Part shown: positions 44,337 through 57,272 of the stretch, piece after piece
How the letters are laid out: each line of letters starts with the position of its first letter
Position numbering within the stretch: the stretch's first letter is position 1
Origin: Actinomycetospora succinea
GTDB taxonomy: Bacteria > Actinomycetota > Actinomycetes > Mycobacteriales > Pseudonocardiaceae
Assembly (NCBI RefSeq): GCF_004363095.1
Contig: NZ_SNYO01000001.1
Location: 434,001-498,000 of the forward strand
Reading direction: 5' to 3'
Length of the DNA stretch: 64,000 bases
Made by a program: the position numbers and the translations under genes
The notes under the pieces: generated by a model
Seen by the model: the letters and a program-made list of their open reading frames with translations, nothing else
Databases searched by the model: none
What the model was told of the DNA's origin: nothing

Positions 44337-45437
44337 ATGAGCGACAGCATGACGTCGTCGCCCGGCGTCACCGCGCTGCTCGAGGAGCACGCGGGCCTGG
44401 AGGCGCGCCTGGCCGACCCCGACGTGCACGCCGACGCCGGGCTCGCCCGCTCGCTGGGTCGGCGGTACGCGGCGATCTCGCCCGTCGTCGCCACGGTCGG
44501 CGAGCTGAGCGCCGCCGAGGCCGACCTCACCGACGCCCGCGAGCTCGCCCACGAGGACCCGGCGTTCGCCGCCGAGGCCACCGAGCTGGAGACCCGGGTC
44601 GAGGCGCTGCGCGCGCGCCTGTCCGAGCAGCTCGTGCCGCGCGACCCCGCGGACGCCGAGGACGTCGTCGTCGAGGTGAAGTCGGGGGAGGGCGGCGAGG
44701 AGTCGGCGCTGTTCGCCGGCGACCTGCTGCGCATGTACTCCCGCTACGCCGAGCGCCGGGGCTGGCGGGTCGAGGTTCTGTCGGCCACCGAGTCCGACCT
44801 CGGCGGCTACAAGGACGTCACCGTCGCGGTCAGCGCGCCCGGCAGTGACCCCGACGGCGTGTGGGCCTGGTTCAAGTACGAGGGCGGCGTGCACCGCGTC
44901 CAGCGCGTGCCCGTCACCGAGTCGCAGGGCCGCATCCACACCTCCGCGGCCGGGGTGCTCGTCTTCCCCGAGGCCGAGCAGTCCGAGATCGAGATCGACG
45001 AGAAGGACCTGCGCATCGACGTCTTCCGCGCCTCGGGCAAGGGCGGGCAGGGCGTCAACACCACCGACTCCGCGGTGCGCATCACCCACCTGCCCACCGG
45101 CGTCGTCGTCTCCTGCCAGAACGAGCGCTCGCAGCTGCAGAACAAGGCGCGCGCCCTCGAGGTGCTGCGCAGCCGCCTGCAGTCGCTCGCCGACGAGGCC
45201 GAGCAGGCCCAGGCGTCGGCGGACCGCCGCAGCCAGGTCCGCACGGTCGACCGCTCCGAGCGCGTGCGCACCTACAACTTCCCTGAGAACCGGATCTCCG
45301 ACCACCGCATCGGGTACAAGTCCCACGACCTCGACCGGGTGCTCGACGGCGACCTCGACGGGGTGCTCGACGCCCTGCGCGCCGCCGACCGCTCCGAGCG
45401 CATGGCCCGCGCCGCGGACGAGGCGACGCACTCCTGA
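44337..45437 (+). CDS. prfA: Peptide chain release factor 1
   Basis: 366 aa from ATG 44337, with CAGGAG upstream. GGQ motif in [15 protein letters not shown]. The stop-codon recognition region and [16 protein letters not shown] are normal. Its stop TGA overlaps the apparent CTG start of prmC, the methyltransferase that modifies this GGQ glutamine. Confidence 0.96.
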   Translation: MSDSMTSSPGVTALLEEHAGLEARLADPDVHADAGLARSLGRRYAAISPVVATVGELSAAEADLTDARELAHEDPAFAAEATELETRVEALRARLSEQLVPRDPADAEDVVVEVKSGEGGEESALFAGDLLRMYSRYAERRGWRVEVLSATESDLGGYKDVTVAVSAPGSDPDGVWAWFKYEGGVHRVQRVPVTESQGRIHTSAAGVLVFPEAEQSEIEIDEKDLRIDVFRASGKGGQGVNTTDSAVRITHLPTGVVVSCQNERSQLQNKARALEVLRSRLQSLADEAEQAQASADRRSQVRTVDRSERVRTYNFPENRISDHRIGYKSHDLDRVLDGDLDGVLDALRAADRSERMARAADEATHS

Positions 45438-46249
45438 GCACCGTCCGCGACCTGCTCGCCCGCACCACGTCCCGGCTCGCCGACGCCGGCGTCGCGTCAC
45501 CCCGGGCGGACGCCGAGCAGCTCGTCGCCCACGTCCTCGGGTTCCCGCGGGGGCGGCTCCTGCTCGCCGACCCGCCCGCCGACGAGGCCGCCCTCGACGC
45601 GCTGGTCGCCCGGCGCGCCGCCCGCGAGCCCCTCCAGCACCTGCTCGGCACCGCGGTGCTCGGGCCGGTCGAGGTCGCCGTGGGGCCCGGGGTGTTCGTG
45701 CCGCGCCCGGAGACCGAGATCCTCCTGGAGTGGGCGCTCGGCGAGCCCGGCGGCGTCGTCGTCGACCTCTGCACGGGCACCGGCGCGCTGGCCCTGGCGA
45801 TCGCCCACGCGCGCCCGAGCGCCGTGGTGCACGCCGTCGAGGTCGACCCCGGCGCGCTGAGCTGGACCCGCCGCAACCTCGCCGGCTCGCGCGTCGCGCT
45901 GCACGAGGCCGACGTCACCGCCCCAGGCGTGCTCGCGGACCTCGAGCACACCGTCGACGTCGTCGTCTGCAACCCGCCCTACGTGCCCGAGGGGCTCGCG
46001 GTGCCGCCCGAGGTCGACGCCGACCCGCACGGCGCCGTGTTCGCCGGCGCCGACGGCCTGGCCGTGATCCGGCCCGTCGCGGCGCTCGCGCACCGGCTGC
46101 TGCGGCCCGGGGGAGCGGTGGGCATCGAGCACGACGACTCGCACCCCGCCGCCGTCCGCGAGGTGCTCGCCGCGGCCGGGTTCACCGAGGTCACCACGCT
46201 GCCCGACCTCACCGGACGCCCCCGCGTGGCCACCGGACGCCGGGCTTAG
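45434..46249 (+). CDS. prmC: Release factor glutamine methyltransferase, apparent CTG start
   Basis: 271 aa if started at CTG 45434, which overlaps the prfA stop as CTGA. The N-terminal helical domain ([27 protein letters not shown]) is in frame from there, but no ATG, GTG or TTG occurs in this frame until GTG 45656. Starting there would delete that whole domain. SAM site [15 protein letters not shown] and catalytic NPPY ([11 protein letters not shown]) are present. It methylates the GGQ Gln of RF1/RF2. Confidence 0.9.
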   Translation: MSTVRDLLARTTSRLADAGVASPRADAEQLVAHVLGFPRGRLLLADPPADEAALDALVARRAAREPLQHLLGTAVLGPVEVAVGPGVFVPRPETEILLEWALGEPGGVVVDLCTGTGALALAIAHARPSAVVHAVEVDPGALSWTRRNLAGSRVALHEADVTAPGVLADLEHTVDVVVCNPPYVPEGLAVPPEVDADPHGAVFAGADGLAVIRPVAALAHRLLRPGGAVGIEHDDSHPAAVREVLAAAGFTEVTTLPDLTGRPRVATGRRA

Positions 46250-46260
46250 GCTCCTCGACC

Positions 46261-46905
46261 GTGGCCACGGTGTACGACTGCGAGGACCCGGCGACGCGAC
46301 CCACGGGGCTGGCCGCCGCGGCGGCCGCGGTGCGGGCGGGCCGGCTCGTCGTCACCCCCACCGACACCCTCTACGGCATCGTCGCTGACGCGTTCAACGC
46401 CCGCGCGGTCGCCGACCTGCTCGCCGCGAAGCACCGCGGGCCGGACATGCCGCTCGGGGTCCTGGTCGGCAGCTGGTCGACGATCGACGGCCTGGTCGGC
46501 GCGGTGCCGCCGGTGGCGCGCGACCTCGTCGAGGCGTTCTGGCCCGGCGGGCTCTCGATCGTCCTGCCGCACGCACCGAGCCTGGCCTGGGACCTCGGGA
46601 CGACGCGGGGCACGGTGATGCTGCGCATGCCGCTGCACCCGGTGGCCCTCGAGCTGCTGCGCGAGGTCGGTCCCATGGCCCAGAGCAGCGCGAACGTCTC
46701 CGGGCAGCCGCCCGCCACGACCGCGCAGGAGGCCCGCGACCAGCTGGGCGACTCGGTCGAGGTCTACCTCGACGGCGGGGTCTGCGCGTCCGGCGTGGGC
46801 TCGACGATCGTCGACCTGACCGGCGAGACGCCGCGCCTGCGCCGCGAGGGCGCGGTCAGCGCCGAGGACGTCTCCCGCGTCGTCGGCGTCCCCGTCACCT
46901 TGTGA
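46261..46905 (+). CDS. L-threonylcarbamoyladenylate synthase (Sua5/YrdC family)
   Basis: 214 aa from GTG 46261. YrdC motifs: VVTPTDTLYGIVADA, KHRGPDMPLGVLV, SSANVSGQPP, GSTIVDLTG. It makes the TC-AMP intermediate for t6A37 in tRNAs. The usual neighbour of prmC; 11-bp gap. Single-domain, without the Sua5 C-terminal domain. Confidence 0.94.
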   Translation: MATVYDCEDPATRPTGLAAAAAAVRAGRLVVTPTDTLYGIVADAFNARAVADLLAAKHRGPDMPLGVLVGSWSTIDGLVGAVPPVARDLVEAFWPGGLSIVLPHAPSLAWDLGTTRGTVMLRMPLHPVALELLREVGPMAQSSANVSGQPPATTAQEARDQLGDSVEVYLDGGVCASGVGSTIVDLTGETPRLRREGAVSAEDVSRVVGVPVTL

Positions 46906-46974
46906 GATCAGCACTGTGACCCACCTTCCAGGGGCGGCGCGAGGACGCGTGATACGCCGGTAACGTGGGCCGAC

Positions 46975-48261
46975 ATGGCAGCCGACTCGCAGCACTTCTG
47001 GGGCCCCGACTACGACGCGCTCAAGGCCGTCGACCCGGAGATCGCCCAGGTCGTCGACGACGAGCTCACCCGGCTGCGCGGAGGGCTCCAGCTCATCGCG
47101 AGCGAGAACCTCACCAGCCCCGCCGTGCTCGCCGCGCTCGGGTCGACGCTGTCGAACAAGTACGCCGAGGGCTACCCGGGGCGCCGCTACTACGGCGGCT
47201 GCGAGGTCGTCGACCAGGCCGAGCTCATCGGCGTCGAGCGCGCCAAGAAGCTCTTCGGCGCCGAGCACGCCAACCTGCAGCCGCACTCGGGCGCGAACGC
47301 CAACCTCGCGGTGTACGCGGCGTTCTGCCAGCCCGGCGACAAGGTGCTGGCGATGAGCCTGCCGCACGGCGGGCACCTCACCCACGGCGCCAAGGTCAGC
47401 TTCTCGGGCAAGTGGTTCGAGCCGGTGCCCTACACCGTCCGCGAGGACGACGGGCTCATCGACTACGACCAGGTGCGCGACCTGGCGCTCGAGCACCGCC
47501 CCAAGATGATCGTCGCCGGCGCCACCGCCTACCCGCGCCTCATCGACTTCGAGAAGTTCCGGGCCATCGCCGACGAGGTCGGCGCGATCCTCTGGGTCGA
47601 CGCCGCCCACTTCATCGGCCTCGTCGCCGGCCAGGCGATCCCCAGCCCGGTGCCCCACGCCGACGTCGTCACGTTCACGACGCACAAGGTCCTGCGCGGG
47701 CCGCGCGGCGGCATGCTCGTCTCCAGGGCCGAGCACGCGAAGGCCCTGGACAAGGCCGTCTTCCCGTTCCTGCAGGGCGGTCCGCTGATGCACGCGGTGG
47801 CCGCCAAGGCGACCGCGCTGGCCGAGGCCGCGACGCCGGACTACCAGGCCTACGCCCGCCAGGTCATCGCCAACGCGCAGGCGCTCACCTCGGCGCTCGA
47901 GACCCAGGGCATGCGCGCCATCTCCGGCGGCACCGACACCCACCTCGCGCTGCTCGACCTGCAGCCGCTCGGGGTCACGGGCAAGGAGGCCGAGGCGCGC
48001 AGCGGGCTCGCCGGCATCACCCTCAACAAGAACGCGATCCCGTACGACCCGCAGCCGCCGATGACCGCGTCGGGCATCCGCGTCGGCTCGCCGTCCATCA
48101 CCACGCAGGGCATGACCGAGGCCGAGATGGGTGACGTCGCTCGCCTCATCGCCACCGCGGTCACCGCCGACGAGAGCACCGACGTCGGCCAGAAGACCCT
48201 CGGCGAGGTGCGCGAGGAGGTCGGCACCCTGGTGTCGCGCTTCCCGGCCTACGCCCGCTAG
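46975..48261 (+). CDS. glyA: Serine hydroxymethyltransferase
   Basis: 428 aa. NKYAEGYPGRRYYGGCEVVD, PLP Lys in VTFTTHKVLRGPRGG, NKNAIPYDPQPP. Makes glycine and methylene-THF. TAACGT (46961-46966), 8 nt from the ATG, is a plausible -10, giving a very short leader. Confidence 0.97.
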   Translation: MAADSQHFWGPDYDALKAVDPEIAQVVDDELTRLRGGLQLIASENLTSPAVLAALGSTLSNKYAEGYPGRRYYGGCEVVDQAELIGVERAKKLFGAEHANLQPHSGANANLAVYAAFCQPGDKVLAMSLPHGGHLTHGAKVSFSGKWFEPVPYTVREDDGLIDYDQVRDLALEHRPKMIVAGATAYPRLIDFEKFRAIADEVGAILWVDAAHFIGLVAGQAIPSPVPHADVVTFTTHKVLRGPRGGMLVSRAEHAKALDKAVFPFLQGGPLMHAVAAKATALAEAATPDYQAYARQVIANAQALTSALETQGMRAISGGTDTHLALLDLQPLGVTGKEAEARSGLAGITLNKNAIPYDPQPPMTASGIRVGSPSITTQGMTEAEMGDVARLIATAVTADESTDVGQKTLGEVREEVGTLVSRFPAYAR

Positions 48262-48396
48262 GCGCGGGAACGGCAGGGCAGCGCGACGAAGGAGCGCTGT
48301 CGGGCCGTCTCCTCGTCGCCGGGACGACCCGGTAGCCGCCGACGACACGGGTGGGCTGACACCGGGCGCAACACGCCGGGGCTACCCTCGGTTGCC

Positions 48397-49557
48397 GTGG
48401 GCCCGTCAGCGGACTTCGCCCCGATGGGGCTACCGATCCGGGAGTACCTCCTGGTCGGACTGTCCGCCGCGGTCGTCACCTACCTGCTGACCGGCCTGGT
48501 GCGCCGGTTCGCGCTGCGCATCGGCGCGATCGCGGTGCCCCGCGGGCGCGACGTGCACACGATCCCGATCCCGCGCCTCGGCGGCGTCGGCATCTACCTC
48601 GGCGTCGTCGGGGGCGTGTTCGTCGCCTCGCAGCTGCCCGTGCTGCGCCGGGCGTTCGACTACTCGAACGAGACGATCGCCGTGCTGGTGGCCGGCGGCG
48701 TCATCGTGCTGGTCGGGGTGCTCGACGACCGGTTCGGGCTCGACGCGCTGACCAAGCTCGCCGGCCAGGCCACCGCCGCGGGCGTGCTGGTGCTCATGGG
48801 CGTGCAGTGGACCGCGATCTACCTGCCGTGGGGCGGCACCGGCGGGAGCACCGGCTCGGTGCTGCTGCTCGGCCAGGACCAGGGCGTGCTCATCACGGTG
48901 TTCCTGTGCGTCCTGCTCATCAACGCGATGAACTTCGTCGACGGGCTCGACGGGCTCGCCGCCGGCATCGGGACGATCGCGGCCACCGCCACCTGCGCGT
49001 TCGCCCTCGGACTGCTCGGCCAGCAGAACGGCGACGTCAACGCCTATCCGCCCGCGCTCATCGCCGCCGTCCTGGCCGGCGCCCTCGCCGGGTTCCTGCC
49101 GCACAACTTCCAGCCCGCCCGCCTGTTCATGGGCGACTCGGGCTCGATGTTCATCGGGCTGACGCTCGCCGCCGCCACCACCACGGCCTCGGGGCGCACC
49201 AACTACTCGACCACCGGCGCCACCGGGGCGCTCGCCCTGGTCACCCCGCTGATCGTGGTCGCCGCGGTGGTCTTCGTGCCCCTGCTCGACCTGCTGCTCG
49301 CGGTGGTCCGCCGGACCCGGGCGGGCACCAGCCCCTTCGCGCCGGACAAGATGCACCTGCACCACCGGCTGCTCGAGATCGGCCACTCCCAGCGCCGCGC
49401 CGTGCTCCTCATCTACCTGTGGGCGGGCGTGCTGTCGTTCGGGGCCGTGGCCCTCGCGCTGGTCGACAACGCCTTCCTGGTGATCTGGATGGTCACCGCA
49501 GGCGTGCTCGTCGCCGTCCTGGCCTCCGCCGTCCCGCGCCTGCGCGCCCGCACCTGA
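48397..49557 (+). CDS. Undecaprenyl-phosphate GlcNAc-1-phosphate transferase family (WecA/TagO)
   Basis: 386 aa from GTG 48397, polytopic membrane protein with about 10-11 helices. Catalytic motifs: VLVGVLDDRFGLD (DDxxD), AMNFVDGLDGLAAG, ARLFMGDSGSMFIG, and the His loop KMHLHHRLLEIGHS. It starts a polyprenyl-linked glycan such as arabinogalactan linker or wall polymer. Its position between glyA and atp genes is conserved in actinobacteria. Confidence 0.92.
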   Translation: MGPSADFAPMGLPIREYLLVGLSAAVVTYLLTGLVRRFALRIGAIAVPRGRDVHTIPIPRLGGVGIYLGVVGGVFVASQLPVLRRAFDYSNETIAVLVAGGVIVLVGVLDDRFGLDALTKLAGQATAAGVLVLMGVQWTAIYLPWGGTGGSTGSVLLLGQDQGVLITVFLCVLLINAMNFVDGLDGLAAGIGTIAATATCAFALGLLGQQNGDVNAYPPALIAAVLAGALAGFLPHNFQPARLFMGDSGSMFIGLTLAAATTTASGRTNYSTTGATGALALVTPLIVVAAVVFVPLLDLLLAVVRRTRAGTSPFAPDKMHLHHRLLEIGHSQRRAVLLIYLWAGVLSFGAVALALVDNAFLVIWMVTAGVLVAVLASAVPRLRART

Positions 49558-49588
49558 CCGGCGCTCCCCCCAGAGAGAGACACCCCCG

Positions 49589-50089
49589 ATGACCAGCCCC
49601 GAGTCCAGTCCCGAGTCGCCCGAACCCACACCCCGGCCCGACCCCCAGCCGAACCCTCTGTCGACCCCGCACGCCACCCCCGCCACCACCGCGCAGGTCC
49701 TCGAGGCCAGCCGGGCGATGCTGCGCGGCGGCCTCTGGCCCGCCGCGATCGTCGGCGTCCTGGCCGCGGTGGTCGCCGGCCTGCTCGCCGGCGTCACCGG
49801 GGTGGTCGCGGCGATCGTGGGCGCGGTCGTCGTCATCGCCGTCTGCTCGCTCGGGCCGCTCGTGATGCGCTGGACCGCGGCCGCCGACCCGATGGTCGTC
49901 ATGGCCGCGGCGCTCGTGAGCATGATGGGCAAGCTCGGTCTGCTGCTCGTCGTCTTCCTCGTGCTGCAGGCGCTCGGCGTCGTCGACACCCGCATCGCGG
50001 CGCTCGCGCTGGGGCCGACGGCCATCGCCTTCATCGTCGGCGAGGTCATCGCGTTCGCCCGTCTGCGCACCCCGACGATCGCGGTGTGA
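49589..50089 (+). CDS. AtpI-like membrane protein
   Basis: 166 aa. Pro/Ser-rich N-terminus, then four hydrophobic helices (AAIVGVLAAVVAGLLAGVTG; LLLVVFLVLQALGVV). Size, topology and position upstream of atpB fit the ATP synthase I/ Mg2+-uptake accessory family. No strict motif, so the call rests on context. Confidence 0.7.
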   Translation: MTSPESSPESPEPTPRPDPQPNPLSTPHATPATTAQVLEASRAMLRGGLWPAAIVGVLAAVVAGLLAGVTGVVAAIVGAVVVIAVCSLGPLVMRWTAAADPMVVMAAALVSMMGKLGLLLVVFLVLQALGVVDTRIAALALGPTAIAFIVGEVIAFARLRTPTIAV

Positions 50090-50141
50090 CCTGCGTCGTA
50101 GAGGTCCCCCGACCAGGGGTAGAGCCTCCGACGGGCCGTAG

Positions 50142-50169
50142 TGGACTCCGACGAACCTGCTGATATGGT
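50142..50169 (+). promoter_or_regulatory. Probable promoter of the atp operon
   Basis: TGGACT (50142-50147), 16 bp, TATGGT (50164-50169), then 8 nt to the ATG at 50178, so the transcript would be leaderless or nearly so. Confidence 0.5.
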
Positions 50170-50177
50170 GCGCCCTG

Positions 50178-50477
50178 ATGGCGCAGGACAGCCTCCGCGG
50201 AGATGCGGGTCGCACCCCTCCGCAGGGGTCCGGCCACTCGCCGTCGGAGGCATGGACGGTCCTCTCCCACCTGCTCACCGGATTCCTGGTGTTCGGCGGC
50301 CTGGGATGGGTACTCGACGCCCTGCTCTCGACGCGGTGGTTCCTCCTCGTCGGCCTGCTGGTCGGTGGGGCGGCGTCCTTCGCGTTGATCTACATCCGAT
50401 ACCTTTACGTCCCCCCCGACCCCCCTCGACCCGGTGAACCCGCCGGCCCGGAGGACCGGAAGGAGCAGCACGGGTGA
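50178..50477 (+). CDS. AtpZ/AtpI-type accessory protein
   Basis: 99 aa with two membrane helices (LLTGFLVFGGLGWVLDALL; LLVGLLVGGAASFALIY) and a Pro-rich tail. Small AtpZ-like protein; the GTGA overlap with atpB supports its place in the ATP synthase operon. Confidence 0.85.
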   Translation: MAQDSLRGDAGRTPPQGSGHSPSEAWTVLSHLLTGFLVFGGLGWVLDALLSTRWFLLVGLLVGGAASFALIYIRYLYVPPDPPRPGEPAGPEDRKEQHG

Positions 50478-51304
50478 TCTCGTCGTTGTTGACGCAGGTG
50501 CCGGCGCCGCCGGTCCCGCCCGGCACCCCGGCCGAGGGCTTCAAGGCGCCCGGTGTCGAGGACTTCAATCTCCCCCCGATCTTCGAGGGCGTCCCCGTCC
50601 TCGAGTGGGTCGACAAGGTCTCGATCCAGTTCATCGTGGCCGCGCTCATCGTGTGGGGGTTCTTCGCGCTCGCGACGAAGGACCCGAAGGTGGTGCCCGG
50701 GCGCCTGCAGTTCCTCGCGGAGAAGTTCCAGGGCATCGTCCGCGACCAGATCGCGCGCGACAACATCGGGCCGGACTTCCGCAAGTACGTGCCCTACCTC
50801 GTGGCGCTCTTCGCGTTCATCCTGGTGAACAACGTCTTCGGGATCCTGCCGTTCGTGCAGTTCCCGTCGTTCTCGCACCCGGGCATGGCGTACGCGCTCG
50901 CCGCCATCACCTGGCTGATCTACAACTACGTCGGCATCAAGAAGCAGGGATTCGGCGGCTACGTGCAGCTGATGACCTGGCCGCCCGGCGTGCCGGGGTG
51001 GGTCCGGGTCATCCTGACCCCGATCGAGTTCCTCTCGAACTTCATCCTGCGTCCCGTCACGCTCTCCCTGCGGTTGTTCGGCAACATGCTCGCCGGCCAC
51101 CTGCTGCTGCTGGTCTTCATCTTCGGCGGCGAGTACATGCTCACCGTCGCGGACGACCTCGTCCTGAACGTCCTGTCGCCGTTCGCGTTCCTCTTCGCGA
51201 TCGTCATGACGTTCTTCGAGGCCTTCATCCAGGTGGTGCAGGCCTACATCTTCACCGTCCTCACGGCGTCGTACATCGGTGCGTCGCTCGCCGACGAGCA
51301 CTAG
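50474..51304 (+). CDS. atpB: ATP synthase Fo subunit a
   Basis: 276 aa from GTG 50474. Five or six helices. The essential Arg lies in LSLRLFGNMLAGHLLL; the last half-channel helix is FFEAFIQVVQAYIFTVLTA. Forms the proton half-channels. Confidence 0.97.
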   Translation: MISSLLTQVPAPPVPPGTPAEGFKAPGVEDFNLPPIFEGVPVLEWVDKVSIQFIVAALIVWGFFALATKDPKVVPGRLQFLAEKFQGIVRDQIARDNIGPDFRKYVPYLVALFAFILVNNVFGILPFVQFPSFSHPGMAYALAAITWLIYNYVGIKKQGFGGYVQLMTWPPGVPGWVRVILTPIEFLSNFILRPVTLSLRLFGNMLAGHLLLLVFIFGGEYMLTVADDLVLNVLSPFAFLFAIVMTFFEAFIQVVQAYIFTVLTASYIGASLADEH

Positions 51305-51367
51305 TCGCCGCACCCACCGGCGATCACCTCCCCGATCTCCAGAACGAACACCGGAAAGGAACCCCTC

Positions 51368-51574
51368 ATGGTTCAGGGCAGCCTCAACATGGTCGGCTAC
51401 GGCCTCTCCGCCGTCGGCCCCGGTATCGGCGTCGGCATCGTCTTCGCGGCGTTCATCAACGGAGTCGCCCGCCAGCCGGAGGCCCGTGGCCAGCTGCAGA
51501 CCATCGCGTTCATCGGCTTCGCCCTCTCCGAGGCGCTCGCCATCATCGGTCTGGTCCTCGCGTTCGCCATCTGA
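51368..51574 (+). CDS. atpE: ATP synthase Fo subunit c
   Basis: 68 aa hairpin of two helices. The ion-binding acidic residue is the Glu in [12 protein letters not shown], proton-type; RQPEARGQ forms the loop. GGAAAGGA upstream. Confidence 0.97.
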   Translation: MVQGSLNMVGYGLSAVGPGIGVGIVFAAFINGVARQPEARGQLQTIAFIGFALSEALAIIGLVLAFAI

Positions 51575-51615
51575 TCCACCCCTGACCGGTCGCCGGAGGG
51601 GCGGGAGGTGAACAC

Positions 51616-52218
51616 ATGAGTGCCATCGAGGTGCTGGCCGAGCAGCCGGCGGGCGAGCCGTACGCCGCGTTCCCGCACGTCGCGGAGATCATCGTCGGCC
51701 TGATCGCCTTCTCGCTGCTCGTCTACGTGATCGGGAAGTTCGCGTGGCCGAACGTCGTGACCTCCCACGAGGACACGAAGAAGCAGATCGAGGGCGGGAT
51801 CGCCAAGGCCGAGGCCATGGAGGCCGACGCCAAGGCCGAGCTCGCGCGCAGCCGTGAGCGGCTCGCCGGGGTCGACGACGAGACCGCGCGGATCCGGGAC
51901 GACGCCCGGGCCGACGCGGAGCGCATCGGCCAGGACATGGACGCGAAGGCCGCCGAGGAGGCGGAGCGTGTGCGTGCGCAGGGCCGGCAGTCCCTGGAGG
52001 CGTCGCGGTCCCGTGCGATCGCGGAGCTGCGCGCCCAGACCGGGCGCGAGTCCGTCGAGCTGTCCCGGCGGATCGTGGCGTCGGCGCTGTCCGACGACGC
52101 GAGCCGGGGCGCCAGCGTCGACCGCTTCCTCGACGAGCTCGAGGCCATGGGCGGCGCGGCGGGCGGCTCGAACGACCCTGACGCGAGCGTCATCAGCGGG
52201 AACGGAGCCGGCGCATGA
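51616..52218 (+). CDS. atpF: ATP synthase Fo subunit b
   Basis: 200 aa. One N-terminal helix (IIVGLIAFSLLVYVIGKFAW), then a long charged coiled coil (AKAEAMEADAKAELARSRER). Stop overlaps atpH start as ATGA. Confidence 0.95.
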   Translation: MSAIEVLAEQPAGEPYAAFPHVAEIIVGLIAFSLLVYVIGKFAWPNVVTSHEDTKKQIEGGIAKAEAMEADAKAELARSRERLAGVDDETARIRDDARADAERIGQDMDAKAAEEAERVRAQGRQSLEASRSRAIAELRAQTGRESVELSRRIVASALSDDASRGASVDRFLDELEAMGGAAGGSNDPDASVISGNGAGA

Positions 52219-53060
52219 GCGGGACGAGCGGCCTCCTGGCCGACTTCCACGCCGCGAGCCGTGACGCGCTCGAGGCCACGCGCCGCCGCCTCGCCGAGGC
52301 GACGGCGCAGGCGTCCGCGGGCGACCTCGGCACGGTCGCCGAGCAGCTCGACGCGGTCGCCGACCTGCTGCGCCGCGAGGCGGTGCTGCGGCGCACGCTC
52401 GCCGACTCGTCGCGCTCGGCGGAGGACCGGGAGGGTCTCGCGGACCGCCTGGTCGCCCAGCAGGTCACCTCGGCCACGGCCGACGTGGTGCGCACCGCGG
52501 TGTCGTCCGCGTGGTCGCGCCCCGACGACCTGGTCGCCGGCCTGCGCATCGTCGGTCGCGAGGCGCTGCTCGCCTCGGCCGAGCAGGAGGGCCGCCTCGA
52601 CGCCGTCGAGGACGAGCTGTTCCGCCTCGGCCGCATCGTCGCCGCGCAGCCCGACCTCGAGCGTCTGCTCGGCGACCCCGCGGCCGACCCCGAGGGCAAG
52701 CAGCAGGTGCTCGACCGCCTGCTCGCCGACAAGGCCGAGCCCACCACACGCAAGCTCGTCGCCCAGCTCGTGGCCCACCCCGTGGGCGGCGGGATCGCCC
52801 AGGGCCTCGAGCGTCTGGCCGAGCTCGCCGCGCAGCGCCGGGAGCGGTCGGTCGCGACCGTGCGCTCCCCGATCGCCCTGTCCGACCAGCAGCAACGACG
52901 ACTGGCCGATGCCCTCACGCGCATCTACCGTCGGGACATCACCCTGCACCTCGAGGTCGACCCCGCACTGGTCGGTGGTCTCGTGATCCAGGTGGGGGAC
53001 GAGGTCATCGACGGCAGCGTGGCCGGCCGGCTCGACGAACTGAGCCGCCGGCTCGGCTGA
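52215..53060 (+). CDS. atpH: ATP synthase F1 subunit delta
   Basis: 281 aa, longer than the roughly 180 aa of E. coli delta. The N-terminal 100 residues (RDALEATRRRLAEATAQASA) are an actinobacterial extension; the OSCP-like part ends with EVDPALVGGLVIQVGDEVID. Peripheral stalk. Confidence 0.94.
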   Translation: MSGTSGLLADFHAASRDALEATRRRLAEATAQASAGDLGTVAEQLDAVADLLRREAVLRRTLADSSRSAEDREGLADRLVAQQVTSATADVVRTAVSSAWSRPDDLVAGLRIVGREALLASAEQEGRLDAVEDELFRLGRIVAAQPDLERLLGDPAADPEGKQQVLDRLLADKAEPTTRKLVAQLVAHPVGGGIAQGLERLAELAAQRRERSVATVRSPIALSDQQQRRLADALTRIYRRDITLHLEVDPALVGGLVIQVGDEVIDGSVAGRLDELSRRLG

Positions 53061-53103
53061 GCCCCCAGCACGTGACCCCTAACGACTAGCGAGAGCGGAA
53101 GCC

Positions 53104-54798
53104 ATGGCCGAGTTGACCATCACCTCCGACGAGGTCCGTAGCGCGATCGAGGACTACGTGTCCTCGTACTCCGCGGACTCGACCCGTCAGGAAGTCGGCA
53201 TCGTCACCTCGACGGGTGACGGCATCGCGTACGTCGAGGGTCTGCCCTCGACGATGACGAACGAGCTCCTCGAGTTCCCCGGCGGCGTCCTGGGCCTGGC
53301 CCAGAACCTCGAGGAGCGCGAGATCGGCGTCGTCATCCTCGGTGAGTACGAGACCATCGAGGAGGGGCAGCAGGTCACGCGCACCGGTCGCGTGCTCTCG
53401 GTGCCGATCGGCGACGGCTTCCTCGGCCGCGTCGTCGACCCGCTCGGGCAGCCGCTCGACGGGCTCGGCGAGATCGAGTCCGAGGGCGAGCGCGAGATGG
53501 AGCTGCAGGCCGCCTCGGTCGTGCAGCGCAAGGAGGTCAAGCAGCCGCTGCAGACCGGGATCAAGGCCATCGACGCCATGACCCCGATCGGCCGCGGCCA
53601 GCGCCAGCTGATCATCGGTGACCGCAAGACCGGCAAGACCGCGGTCTGCACGGACACGATCATCAACCAGCGCGAGGCCTGGGAGACCGGCGACCCGGAG
53701 CAGCAGGTCCGCTGCGTCTACGTCGCCGTCGGCCAGAAGGGCACCACGATCGCCGGCGTGCGCCAGGCGCTCGAGGACGCCGGCGCGATGGAGTACACGA
53801 CCATCGTCGCCGCGCCCGCCTCCGACCCCGCGGGCTTCAAGTACATCGCGCCTTACGCCGGCTCCGCGATCGCGCAGCACTGGATGTACCAGGGCAAGCA
53901 CTGCCTCATCGTCTTCGACGACCTGTCGAAGCAGGCCGAGGCGTACCGCGCGATCTCGCTGCTGCTGCGCCGCCCGCCGGGCCGCGAGGCCTACCCGGGC
54001 GACGTCTTCTACCTGCACTCGCGGCTGCTCGAGCGCTGCGCGAAGCTCAACGACGACCTCGGCGCGGGCTCGCTGACCGGGCTGCCGATCGTCGAGACCA
54101 AGGGCGGCGACATCGCGGCCTACATCCCGACGAACGTCATCTCGATCACCGACGGCCAGTGCTTCCTCGAGGCCGACCTGTTCAACCAGGGCCAGCGGCC
54201 CGCGCTGAACGTCGGGAACTCGGTGTCGCGCGTCGGCGGTTCCGCGCAGGTCAAGGCCATGCGCTCGGTCGCCGGCCGCCTGCGCGTCGACCTGGCGCAG
54301 TACCGCGAGCTCGAGTCGTTCGCGGCCTTCGGCTCCGACCTCGACGCCACCAGCCAGGCGCAGCTCGACCGCGGCGCCCGCCTCATGGAGCTGCTCAAGC
54401 AGGGCCAGGGCGAGCCGTACCCGGTCGAGGAGGAGGTCGTGAGCATCTTCCTCGGCACCCGTGGTCACCTCGACTCGGTGCCCGTCGAGGACGTCGCCCG
54501 CTTCGAGACCGAGTTCCTCGAGCACGTCCGGCGCGACGGCGGCGTGCTCGCCGAGATCCGCGACACCGGGCAGCTCTCCGACGAGAACGAGGAGCGTCTG
54601 ACCAAGACGGTCTCCGAGTTCAAGGAGCAGTTCGCCACCGGGTCCGGCGAGGGTGTCGTCGACGACGGCGGCAGCGGCGAGCTCTTCGGCGAGAACGCCT
54701 CCGGCACGGACTCCGACGAGGGGCCCCAGGAGTCGTCCGGCGACTCGGACACGGACGCGTCGTCGGCCTCGTCCGACACCCAGGGTTCGGGGAGCTAG
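53104..54798 (+). CDS. atpA: ATP synthase F1 subunit alpha
   Basis: 564 aa. P-loop [11 protein letters not shown], arginine finger region [16 protein letters not shown]. The C-terminus extends about 45 residues past the usual end as a Ser/Glu/Asp-rich tail ([17 protein letters not shown]). Mycobacterial alpha also has a C-terminal extension that restrains ATP hydrolysis; whether this one does is unknown. Confidence 0.97.
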   Translation: MAELTITSDEVRSAIEDYVSSYSADSTRQEVGIVTSTGDGIAYVEGLPSTMTNELLEFPGGVLGLAQNLEEREIGVVILGEYETIEEGQQVTRTGRVLSVPIGDGFLGRVVDPLGQPLDGLGEIESEGEREMELQAASVVQRKEVKQPLQTGIKAIDAMTPIGRGQRQLIIGDRKTGKTAVCTDTIINQREAWETGDPEQQVRCVYVAVGQKGTTIAGVRQALEDAGAMEYTTIVAAPASDPAGFKYIAPYAGSAIAQHWMYQGKHCLIVFDDLSKQAEAYRAISLLLRRPPGREAYPGDVFYLHSRLLERCAKLNDDLGAGSLTGLPIVETKGGDIAAYIPTNVISITDGQCFLEADLFNQGQRPALNVGNSVSRVGGSAQVKAMRSVAGRLRVDLAQYRELESFAAFGSDLDATSQAQLDRGARLMELLKQGQGEPYPVEEEVVSIFLGTRGHLDSVPVEDVARFETEFLEHVRRDGGVLAEIRDTGQLSDENEERLTKTVSEFKEQFATGSGEGVVDDGGSGELFGENASGTDSDEGPQESSGDSDTDASSASSDTQGSGS

Positions 54799-54804
54799 GG
54801 CCCT

Positions 54805-57271
<2,467 letters not shown>

Positions 57272-57272
<1 letters not shown>

